NCBI GenBank assembly: GCA_016721875.1
Contig: JADKHG010000014.1
Coordinates: forward strand, 310,001-374,000
Origin: Sphingomonadales bacterium
Lineage (GTDB): Bacteria; Pseudomonadota; Alphaproteobacteria; Sphingomonadales; Sphingomonadaceae
Direction of reading: 5' to 3'
DNA length: 64,000 nucleotides
Below are positions 54,821 to 62,397 of the stretch, piece after piece. Position 1 is the stretch's first letter. Every line of letters starts with the position of its first letter. The translations under genes and the position numbers were made by a program. Under the pieces are notes generated by a model. The model had not been told where the DNA came from. It saw nothing but the letters and a program-made list of their open reading frames with translations, and searched no databases.

Positions 54821-55810
54821 ATGCTTGGGGCCCCATCAGATGAGGCTGTGAACGGGCGGCTGTTCCGGTCCAACGACGTCTTGCCATACATGCGCAAGGG
54901 CGATCGGGTGCGTCATGCCTTATCCATCCTCGTTTTGGGCATATTGATGCTGATCGCAGGCAGGCCTGCTTCGGCACAAGTACTGAACCAATATACCACA
55001 ACCACAGCGGGGGCGATTACCGACCTTAGCTGCAACCAGCCACTGGCGTCGCAAATCGTCCGCACGTTCAATGTCCCGACAAGCTACATTGTGGGCGACA
55101 TTGATCTGGGCATCCGATTGGAACATACCTACCGTGCAGACTTGAGGATAACTCTGCAATCACCGGCAGGCACCACGGTGCAGGTGATGTGGGGGGTTGG
55201 TGGTTCTGGCAACAATCTGCACGATCGGTTTGACGATGAAGCCGCAACGAATATCTCGGCGCATAACGGCACCGTGACCGATCCGACAACGCCAACAGGC
55301 CTCCCCTATTCGCACAGTTTTCGACCGACACAGCCCTTCACGGCGTTTGACGGACAGAATGCAGCGGGGAACTGGACGCTTGTCATTTGCGATGCGGCCG
55401 GGGTGGACACGGGTACCTTTCGGCGGGCAGATCTGTTCATCACATCGATCAGCATGTCGGTGACCAAGATATCGAGCGTGATCAGCGACGGTGTGAGTTT
55501 GTCGAACCCCAAAGCGATTCCCGGGGCAGTTGTTCGTTACTGCGTGCTGGTTACAAACAATGGCGGCATCCCTATGACCAATGTTGCGCCCAGCGATACT
55601 TTGCCCGCCACGCTGACTTATGTCGCTGGCAGCCTATTGTCCGGCACAAGTTGTGCAGGCGCGGTCACGGCGGAAGACGACAATAACAGTGGGGCCGATG
55701 AAAGCGATCCGTTCGGAATGGCGGTATCGGGGTCGACCATCACCGGCAGCGCGCCATCGCTAGCTGGTGGAACAAGCTTTGCCATGGTTTTTCGCGCCAC
55801 TGTAAACTGA
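54821..55810 (+). CDS. Secreted protein with P-domain-like module and shared C-terminal domain
   Basis: 329 residues. A signal anchor/peptide (ALSILVLGILMLIAGRPASA) ends near residue 53. A proprotein-convertase P-domain-like fold follows (about 70-205: IVGDIDLGIRLEHTYRADLRITLQSPAGT and the closing NAAGNWTLVICDAAGVDTG). The last 118 residues (from SVTKISSV) parallel the C-terminus of the preceding 860-residue protein. Start at 54821 or ATG 54890. It lies 92 bp downstream of that protein, with a short inverted repeat between. Role unknown. Confidence 0.75.
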   Translation: MLGAPSDEAVNGRLFRSNDVLPYMRKGDRVRHALSILVLGILMLIAGRPASAQVLNQYTTTTAGAITDLSCNQPLASQIVRTFNVPTSYIVGDIDLGIRLEHTYRADLRITLQSPAGTTVQVMWGVGGSGNNLHDRFDDEAATNISAHNGTVTDPTTPTGLPYSHSFRPTQPFTAFDGQNAAGNWTLVICDAAGVDTGTFRRADLFITSISMSVTKISSVISDGVSLSNPKAIPGAVVRYCVLVTNNGGIPMTNVAPSDTLPATLTYVAGSLLSGTSCAGAVTAEDDNNSGADESDPFGMAVSGSTITGSAPSLAGGTSFAMVFRATVN

Positions 55811-55846
55811 CTTGCCGACATAGTGCCTGCGCCTTAAAGCCGCGCG

Positions 55847-57220
55847 ATGAGCACAAAAACAGTTTCGAATCGCAACGAACCCGTCATCGAAAGCCGCGAC
55901 CAACTGGTTGCACCAATGGCGGCGGGAGAAAAGCCCGCTGAACGTTGGCGCATCGGCACCGAACATGAGAAGTTCGTCTATTGCCGGAAAGATCGCCATG
56001 CGCCGTCTTACGAAGAACCCGGCGGCATCCGCGATTTGCTGGATTCGCTGACCGAATATGGATGGGAACCGATCGAGGAGGGCGGCAACGTTATCGCGCT
56101 GTCTGGCAGCGACGGCGCGGTCAGTCTGGAACCGGCGGGGCAGTTGGAACTGTCGGGCGCACCGCTTGAAAACCTGCACCAAACCTGCGCCGAAACCGGG
56201 CGGCACCTGAAACAGGTGAAGGCAATTGGTGAGAAGACTGGCAAGGGCTTTTTGGGCATGGGGCTTTGGCCCGACAAGACCCGCGACGAACTGCCGATCA
56301 TGCCCAAGGGGCGCTATGCGATCATGCTGCGGCACATGCCGCGCGTGGGCAGCATGGGGCTCGACATGATGCTGCGCACCTGCACCATCCAGGTCAATCT
56401 CGACTATTCGAGCGAAGCCGACATGGTGCAGAAGTTCCGCGTCGGCCTCGCGCTGCAACCCTTGGCGACCGCGCTGTTCGCCAACTCGCCTTTCCTTGAA
56501 GGCAAACCCAACGGCTATCTCTCCTATCGCAGCCATATCTGGTCGGACACCGATCCGGCGCGCACTGGGATGCTTCCCTTCGTGTTCGAAGAGGGTTTCG
56601 GCTATGAACGCTATGCCGACTATATGCTCGATGTGCCGATGTATTTTGTCTATCGCGACGGCAAATATATCGACGCGGCGGGTCACAGTTTCCGCGATTT
56701 CCTGAAAGGCGAATTGTCGGTGCTGCCCGGCGAGAAACCACGCATATCGGATTGGGAAGACCATATGTCCACGGCCTTTCCCGAAGTGCGGCTGAAAAGT
56801 TTTCTCGAAATGCGCGGTGCCGATGGCGGCCCGTGGAACCGCATATGTGCGCTGCCTGCCTTCTGGGTCGGCCTGCTCTATGATCAAAGCGCGCTCGATG
56901 CGGCATGGGATGAAGTCAAAGACTGGACGATGGAAGAGCGAGAGGCGCTTCGCAATGCAGTGCCGAAACTGGGGCTGAAGGCGCCAATTGCGGGCGGCAA
57001 GACGTTGCAGGATATTGCAGGACGCATTCTCGACATTTCGTCCTCAGGCCTTGCGGCACGCGCGCGTCTCGACAGCAGCGGCAACAATGAAACCGGCTTC
57101 CTCGATCCGTTGCGCGAAGTGGTGGCATCGGGAAAAACACCCGCCGAGGTTTTGCTCGACAAATATCATGGCGCATGGAGCGGCGATCTTGACCGTATTT
57201 ATGACGATATGAGCTTCTGA
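55847..57220 (+). CDS. gshA: Glutamate-cysteine ligase
   Basis: 457 residues of the plant/alphaproteobacterial glutamate-cysteine ligase type. Clear parts are RWRIGTEHEKFVY (Glu/metal site), EGGNVIALSGSDGAVSLEPAGQLELSG, MLRTCTIQVNLDYSSEADMV and a C-terminal DKYHGAWSGDL. It makes gamma-glutamylcysteine, first step of glutathione synthesis; fghA at 14.2 kb uses a glutathione adduct. It starts about 37 bp after the second secreted-protein gene but is likely an independent function. Confidence 0.94.
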   Translation: MSTKTVSNRNEPVIESRDQLVAPMAAGEKPAERWRIGTEHEKFVYCRKDRHAPSYEEPGGIRDLLDSLTEYGWEPIEEGGNVIALSGSDGAVSLEPAGQLELSGAPLENLHQTCAETGRHLKQVKAIGEKTGKGFLGMGLWPDKTRDELPIMPKGRYAIMLRHMPRVGSMGLDMMLRTCTIQVNLDYSSEADMVQKFRVGLALQPLATALFANSPFLEGKPNGYLSYRSHIWSDTDPARTGMLPFVFEEGFGYERYADYMLDVPMYFVYRDGKYIDAAGHSFRDFLKGELSVLPGEKPRISDWEDHMSTAFPEVRLKSFLEMRGADGGPWNRICALPAFWVGLLYDQSALDAAWDEVKDWTMEEREALRNAVPKLGLKAPIAGGKTLQDIAGRILDISSSGLAARARLDSSGNNETGFLDPLREVVASGKTPAEVLLDKYHGAWSGDLDRIYDDMSF

Positions 57221-57237
57221 GACCAGCTGCGGTCTCA
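57218..57237 (+). other. Hairpin at the gshA stop codon
   Basis: TGAGACC (57218-57224) pairs with GGTCTCA (57231-57237) around loop AGCTGC. The left arm contains the gshA stop codon. It is followed by AAAA and not a T-run, so a standard terminator is not supported. It may be a weak 3' stability element. Confidence 0.45.
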
Positions 57238-57381
57238 AAACTGTAACCCAATCGCCACAGCCCTTTTACAAAATCGGCGGTAAAGCTTGGCTGCTCTTGA
57301 CCCGATGAACCCGACCGATAGGGGCTATGGACCGGTCCCAAAACCGGCCCCTTCGTCACCAGATTCATCGGGAGCAGACCC

Positions 57382-59721
57382 ATGCGCCGTATCCGCCAGC
57401 TTTTTGTAACTACCACCGCGCTTGCTTCGGCAGCCACCTTCTTCGCTTCAACGCCGGCCATTGCGCAGGATGAGGCCGCTGCCGATGACGGCACGCTGAC
57501 TGAAATCGTGGTGACCGCGCAGCGTCGTGAAGAAAATCTGCAGGATGTGCCCTTGTCGGTAACAGCCGTCAGCGGAGATCAGCTTGCCAGCATTCAGGCA
57601 GGCGGCGTCGATATTCGTGGCATTTCCGGCCGCGTGCCCAGCTTGCTTGTCGAATCCTCTTATGGCCGCACTTTTCCGCGCTTTTATATTCGCGGGCTAG
57701 GCAATACCGATTTCGATTTCAACGCCGCCCAACCGGTCAGCCTTGTCTATGACGATGTTGTTCTCGAAAACCCGATCCTTAAAGGCTTCCCGATTTTCGA
57801 TCTAGAACGCGTTGAGGTTTTGCGCGGACCGCAAGGAACGCTTTTTGGTCGCAACACGCCTGCCGGTATCGTCAAATTTGACAGCGTGAAACCGAAGGAT
57901 GAATTTGGTGGCTATGGCCGTCTTTCCTATGGCCGTTTCAATGCGATCAATGCGCAGGGTGCCGTCGGTGGGCCGCTGGGCGAAAAGGTCAGCGTCCGTT
58001 TGTCCGCGATGTATCAGACACAGGACGATTATGTCGACAATGTGCTACCCGGCGGCACAACCAAAAACGCCTTTGAAGGCTATGATGAATTCGCCGCGCG
58101 TCTGCAGTTCCTGATCAAGCCGACCGAAAATCTCGACATCTTGCTGACCGGCCAGGTCCGCTCGCTCGACGGCACCGCGCGGCTTTTCCGCGGCAATATC
58201 TTCACCCGCGGGCAGGCGGGGCTGAACAGCAATTTTGACCGTTACAGCGTTTCGATTGACGCCAAGAACGAGCAAAGCGTTGATACCCAAAACGCTTCGG
58301 CGCGCATCACTTGGGACGCCGGCCCGGTTTCGCTGATCTCGGTAACCAGTTTGTGGCGCGGCGACGCGACCTCGGTAGGCGATGTCGATGGCGGCTTTGG
58401 CGCCAATTTCCTGCCGCCCAATCTCTATGGTCCAGGCGAAATCCCTTTCACCGCAGAAACCCGCGACAGCTTGCCGAGTCTGAGCCAGTTCACACAGGAA
58501 CTGCGCATCGCCAGCAATGGCGATGGCCCGCTCAGCTATCAGGCCGGCGTCTTCTATTTTGACGAAGACCTTGAAATCGTCTCGCACAATTATTCGACTT
58601 TGGGTGACCCCAACAATGCGACCGGCGGGGTTAATATCATTGTTTCGCAGGAACAGAACAGCAAGGCTTATGGCGTCTTCGGGTCGCTGACCTATCAGTT
58701 GAGCGATCAGTTCAGCGTCACTGGCGGCCTGCGCTATAATGATGACAAGCGCCGCTTTGTCGCGGTGCGCAGCAAAGATACGCAGTTCCCCAATTTCCTG
58801 CAAAACCCGCTGGGTACAGTCAACCGCCGTGTCAGCGACAACAATATGACGTGGGATCTGAGCGCAACCTACGCGATGAACGACGATGTCAATCTCTATG
58901 CCCGCGTCGCCCGCGGCTATCGCGCGCCGAGCATTCAGGGACGCATATTATTCCCGCCCGCAACCGCAACCCCGCTGGAAGATGGTGTGACCGTTGGCGA
59001 TTCGGAAACGATCACTTCTTATGAAGGCGGGATCAAATCGACTTTGCTCGACGGCAAGGCTCGCTTCAACCTCAACGGTTTTTACTATGAGTTGAAGGAT
59101 GCGCAGCTGACCGCCGTTGGTGGCGGTATCAACGCCAACCGCTTGATCAACGCAAACAAGGTGCGTGGCTATGGCTTTGAGGCTGACCTCGAATTCAAGC
59201 CCGTGCCCGAATTGCTGCTGACCGCAGGGCTCAGCTACAACAATACCAAGATCCGCGATGCCGGTCTGACCACAGCGGCGTGCGGCGCAACGCGCGTTGA
59301 CACCTTCCCCAATGTGTCGCTGTGCACACCGCTCGATCCCATTGTCGTGGCTGCCGCACCCTTCTCGGCGGCAATCGTCAATATCAACGGCAACAGCCTG
59401 CCGCAAAGCCCCAAATGGATCGTCAACTGGACCGCGCGCTATGGCGTTCCCGTCGGCAATGGCGAAGTCTATGCCTATACCGACTGGGCCTATCGGTCGA
59501 AGATCAACTTCTTCCTCTACGATTCGGTCGAGTTTCAAGACAAGCAGATGCTTGAGGGTGGGGTGCGGGTCGGATACAAAACCGAGAATTACGACTTTGC
59601 CGCTTTTGTCCGCAACATCACCAAGGACACCTCGGCAGTCGGCGGCATCGACTTCAACAACCTGACCGGTTTTGTCAACGAACCGCGTATCTGGGGCATT
59701 GAAGCCGGATTTAAGTTCTAG
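57382..59721 (+). CDS. TonB-dependent outer-membrane receptor
   Basis: 779 residues. Signal peptide ends TPAIA. The TonB box is TEIVVTAQRREENLQDVPLS, leading into the plug domain (RGPQGTLFGRNTPAGIV), and a 22-strand barrel with terminal aromatic residue (GIEAGFKF). It belongs to the large sphingomonad receptor group; the ligand is unknown. The upstream 161 bp holds a GGACCGGTCC palindrome. GGGAGC precedes the ATG. No transporter or regulator is next to it. Confidence 0.93.
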   Translation: MRRIRQLFVTTTALASAATFFASTPAIAQDEAAADDGTLTEIVVTAQRREENLQDVPLSVTAVSGDQLASIQAGGVDIRGISGRVPSLLVESSYGRTFPRFYIRGLGNTDFDFNAAQPVSLVYDDVVLENPILKGFPIFDLERVEVLRGPQGTLFGRNTPAGIVKFDSVKPKDEFGGYGRLSYGRFNAINAQGAVGGPLGEKVSVRLSAMYQTQDDYVDNVLPGGTTKNAFEGYDEFAARLQFLIKPTENLDILLTGQVRSLDGTARLFRGNIFTRGQAGLNSNFDRYSVSIDAKNEQSVDTQNASARITWDAGPVSLISVTSLWRGDATSVGDVDGGFGANFLPPNLYGPGEIPFTAETRDSLPSLSQFTQELRIASNGDGPLSYQAGVFYFDEDLEIVSHNYSTLGDPNNATGGVNIIVSQEQNSKAYGVFGSLTYQLSDQFSVTGGLRYNDDKRRFVAVRSKDTQFPNFLQNPLGTVNRRVSDNNMTWDLSATYAMNDDVNLYARVARGYRAPSIQGRILFPPATATPLEDGVTVGDSETITSYEGGIKSTLLDGKARFNLNGFYYELKDAQLTAVGGGINANRLINANKVRGYGFEADLEFKPVPELLLTAGLSYNNTKIRDAGLTTAACGATRVDTFPNVSLCTPLDPIVVAAAPFSAAIVNINGNSLPQSPKWIVNWTARYGVPVGNGEVYAYTDWAYRSKINFFLYDSVEFQDKQMLEGGVRVGYKTENYDFAAFVRNITKDTSAVGGIDFNNLTGFVNEPRIWGIEAGFKF

Positions 59722-59741
59722 TTCACCTAACGGGATGTAGG

Positions 59742-59777
59742 AACGGGGCGGGTCTGCGAAAGCAGGCTTGCCCCGTT
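59742..59777 (+). terminator. Strong hairpin downstream of the TonB receptor gene
   Basis: AACGGGGC (59742-59749) pairs with GCCCCGTT (59770-59777). Inner TCTGC pairs with GCAGG-like sequence around a GAAA loop. It is a very stable stem but has no T-run after it, so it probably acts as a transcript end or RNA-processing barrier. Confidence 0.55.
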
Positions 59778-59803
59778 CGCTTAACAGCGTTAAGGGCGCT
59801 TCT

Positions 59804-59821
59804 CCCGACCGCAAGGTCGGG
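59804..59821 (+). other. GNRA-capped hairpin just before tRNA-Trp
   Basis: CCCGACC (59804-59810) pairs perfectly with GGTCGGG (59815-59821) around a GCAA loop. It ends three bases before the tRNA. It may mark the tRNA leader or insulate it from upstream transcription. Confidence 0.5.
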
Positions 59822-59824
59822 TGC

Positions 59825-59900
59825 AGGAGTTTAGCTCAGTTGGTAGAGCATCGGTCTCCAAAACCGAGGGTCGTGGGTTCGAGTCCCTCAACTCCTGCCA
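59825..59900 (+). tRNA. tRNA-Trp (anticodon CCA)
   Basis: A complete cloverleaf. Acceptor AGGAGTT pairs with AACTCCT. The anticodon loop CTCCAAA gives CCA. The T-arm is GTGGGTTCGAGTCCCTC. The G discriminator and an encoded CCA end the gene at 59900. No secE/nusG follows, though these often follow tRNA-Trp. Confidence 0.96.
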
Positions 59901-59968
59901 TTTTCCCCTTGATTGACAGACAACAGCTACTTACACTTTTGTAAACAAAAGGATGTGAGGAGCCCCTG

Positions 59969-61303
59969 TTGCAACGAGATCGGCCATCGCACGGCGATGC
60001 GGCCAGCCGCGCGACCATAATAGCATTTGCTGCGGCGGTCGGACCAGTGGCGATGCTGGGGCTGCCCTTCTCGGTCTATCTGCCACCTTATATTGCCGAA
60101 GGCGGGGCCGTGCCGATTGCGTTGATCGGGCTGCTGTTTTCAATCAGCACATTGTGGGACGGCGTTGTCGATCCGTTAATTGGATTGCTGATTGATCGCA
60201 AATCGGGCCGCGTTGGCGCGCATAAGCGGTGGATGCTCGGTGGTTCGGTGCCGTTGGCGCTGTCTCTGGCCATATTGGCGATCGTTGGCGACACATTGCC
60301 ATTCTGGCAGCTATTGCCGCTTTTGCTGCTCTTTTATTCCAGCCAAAGCCTGATGGAAGTGGCCCAGCTTACCTGGGGTTCGGCGTTGGCCTCGGGCAAT
60401 GCCGATACCAGCGCTCGACTGTTCGGAGCGCGTGAACATGCCGCCAAATTCTTCCTCGTTGCCGCTTTTGGTGCGCCGGCAATCGCGCAATTGTTCATCC
60501 CCGGCCTTTCGCTGGAAGGCCGAGTCATGGCCTATGCCAGCCTCTCCATTCCAGCGTTGCTTCTGGTCTGGATTGCGGTGCAACGGATGCCCGCACGTCC
60601 TGTCCTGCCCGAGCCGGGGATTGGCTGGCGCAAGGAATTGCGTTTGACGCTGGGGTCGCGCCCGTTGCTGCTGATTCTGACGGTGCATTTCCTCAACGCC
60701 TTTGCCTTTGGCGGACTGGCTGCAACCTTCATATTCTTTACCGATGCCTATCTGCAGCTGGAGCATCGCGGATCGATATTGCTGTTCCTCACCTTTGTCG
60801 GCGGCGCATTGGCGGTGCCTTTCTGGACATGGTTGGCGCGGCGAATGGGTAAACCAAAGGGCATGGTCGTGATGTGCGGAGCGTTGGTTGCGATGCTGCT
60901 GCTGACCTTTCTTGTGCCATTTGCAGGCAAATTCGGGCTGACCGCGCTTTATACGCTCGTTCTGGGCGCAGGCTTTATGGGGCTGATCTTCATCTATGGC
61001 ATGATCGCCGATTTTGCCCCGGTTGACGCAGAAAAATGCGGTCGCGACCGGACAGCCTTTTTGTTCGCGCTCGGCAATCTGGTCCAGAAAGCAGGCAATG
61101 CTGCGGCACTGGCGCTGGCCTATGCATTGCTGGACTGGTTCGGATTCGATCCGGCGCAGCCCCGCCAATCGGCGCAACTGGTGCACGCCATTTGGGCGGG
61201 ACTGCCCATGGCGGCCTGGGCGCTGTGTGCGGTTACCCTGATCTTTCTGGTTGGCGAGCCATGGGCGCAAATTGGCAAAGCCCGGCTATTGGCTCGCCGC
61301 TAG
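59969..61303 (+). CDS. MFS transporter, GPH/MFS_2-like
   Basis: 444 residues with about 12 membrane helices. Helix II-III carries IGLLIDRKSGRVGAHKRWM, matching the glycoside-pentoside-hexuronide:cation symporter style (Asp, Arg-rich loop). The TTG start at 59969 is preceded by GTGAGGAG at 59955-59962. It reads toward the convergent phytase gene, 20 bp away. Possible substrates are sugars or inositol, but this cannot be told from sequence. Confidence 0.87.
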   Translation: MQRDRPSHGDAASRATIIAFAAAVGPVAMLGLPFSVYLPPYIAEGGAVPIALIGLLFSISTLWDGVVDPLIGLLIDRKSGRVGAHKRWMLGGSVPLALSLAILAIVGDTLPFWQLLPLLLLFYSSQSLMEVAQLTWGSALASGNADTSARLFGAREHAAKFFLVAAFGAPAIAQLFIPGLSLEGRVMAYASLSIPALLLVWIAVQRMPARPVLPEPGIGWRKELRLTLGSRPLLLILTVHFLNAFAFGGLAATFIFFTDAYLQLEHRGSILLFLTFVGGALAVPFWTWLARRMGKPKGMVVMCGALVAMLLLTFLVPFAGKFGLTALYTLVLGAGFMGLIFIYGMIADFAPVDAEKCGRDRTAFLFALGNLVQKAGNAAALALAYALLDWFGFDPAQPRQSAQLVHAIWAGLPMAAWALCAVTLIFLVGEPWAQIGKARLLARR

Positions 61304-61323
61304 ACAAAAGGGGCTGCACATTT

Positions 61324-62397
61324 TTAATCCGGTCGGATTGTCCGCATGACGTCGGCCCAGGAAACATATTTGAAATTCTGCGTTTCAGGGCTGTTGTCCC
61401 CATCCTGCACAATCAAAATCCCTGTCGGGAAGTCAGGGCCGAAATCACCCAGCGCAAGTTCGAGCCCGTCGGTTTCCTGCACACCATCGACTGTGCCATC
61501 GGCGATCCGGAAACGGTCCAGATAGCGCCCGGTTTTGAGGTCATAGAGCGTGTAGGCATAGTCGCCCTGGCTTGACGCCAGCAGATAGCCGCCATCTTTG
61601 CCCGAAGGCGCAATCGCCAGACCTTCTGCATCGGCGACCAGCTGCTTACCATCGGCGAGGCCCAGCCGCTTCGGCCGTTTGCTGCCATTCGGCCGGGCAT
61701 CAAAACGCCACAGCCCGGCGTCTTCCTCGGCGACATAAAGCAGTCCGGTGCGGTCATCGACGACGCAGCCCTCGGATTGGGTTTTCAGCTTCATTTTGCG
61801 GACGACGCGTCCCTGAACGTTGCTGCCTGACAGATCGAGTTCGACCTGATCGATCCGACCACTTTTGAGCACAAGAAAGGCATAGATCTGACCATCGCTT
61901 TTGCGCTGCCAGAGGCACATGCCATAGGCCTCACCATGCCCAACCGGAATGCTGTCGAGCGGCGTGAGTTTCTGTGCGGCGGTGTCTAGCGTGAACAGTG
62001 CCATTGCAGCATTGGTTTCATCGCGCCGGTCGCTGGCAACGACCAGCACCGATACTGTGCCGTTGACCGAAACTCCGCTGCGCAGATCAACATTGTTCAG
62101 TCGCGGCGACGGGGTGAAGGACACCGCCTTGCCGCTCATGTCATAGACATGAATGCCCGCGCGCTTGTCGGTGCCGACAATCAGGCTCTTGGCCGGATCG
62201 CTTGGATGCCGCCAGATTGCCGGATCGTCGGCGGCATCATCGGCGGTACCGACAGGCGTGGTTTCCACTTTCGCCTGCACCGTTTTTGCCGGAAGCGCTT
62301 TGGCCATCAGCTGCTCGACTGGGATTCCAACCTCTGCCGGTGCCGCCGCGACTGGCGCGGCGGTCAGGGCGATCAGCAAGGGAGCAACGCGCAACAT
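61324..62397 (-). CDS. 3-phytase (beta-propeller phytase)
   Basis: 357 residues, exported (signal peptide ending APVAA). Beta-propeller phytase features are evident: DAADDPAIWRHPSDP near residue 57, TDKRAGIHVYDMSGK, SEGCVVDDRTGLLYVAEED, and VQETDGLELALGDFG near the end. Calcium-dependent phytases release phosphate from phytate. The start overlaps the stop of the TonB receptor (TGATG), so the two are translationally coupled, an arrangement that suggests phytate or inositol phosphate uptake. Confidence 0.93.
   Translation of the reverse strand: MLRVAPLLIALTAAPVAAAPAEVGIPVEQLMAKALPAKTVQAKVETTPVGTADDAADDPAIWRHPSDPAKSLIVGTDKRAGIHVYDMSGKAVSFTPSPRLNNVDLRSGVSVNGTVSVLVVASDRRDETNAAMALFTLDTAAQKLTPLDSIPVGHGEAYGMCLWQRKSDGQIYAFLVLKSGRIDQVELDLSGSNVQGRVVRKMKLKTQSEGCVVDDRTGLLYVAEEDAGLWRFDARPNGSKRPKRLGLADGKQLVADAEGLAIAPSGKDGGYLLASSQGDYAYTLYDLKTGRYLDRFRIADGTVDGVQETDGLELALGDFGPDFPTGILIVQDGDNSPETQNFKYVSWADVMRTIRPD

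Noticed and set aside
55760..56887. 375-codon minus-strand open frame
   Set aside because: Antisense to gshA and the end of the secreted-protein gene; histidine/arginine-rich in the manner of a reverse-strand artefact.
59901..61303. Genomic island integrated at tRNA-Trp
   Set aside because: No integrase, direct repeat of the tRNA 3' end or change of gene style follows. The next gene is a normal MFS carrier.
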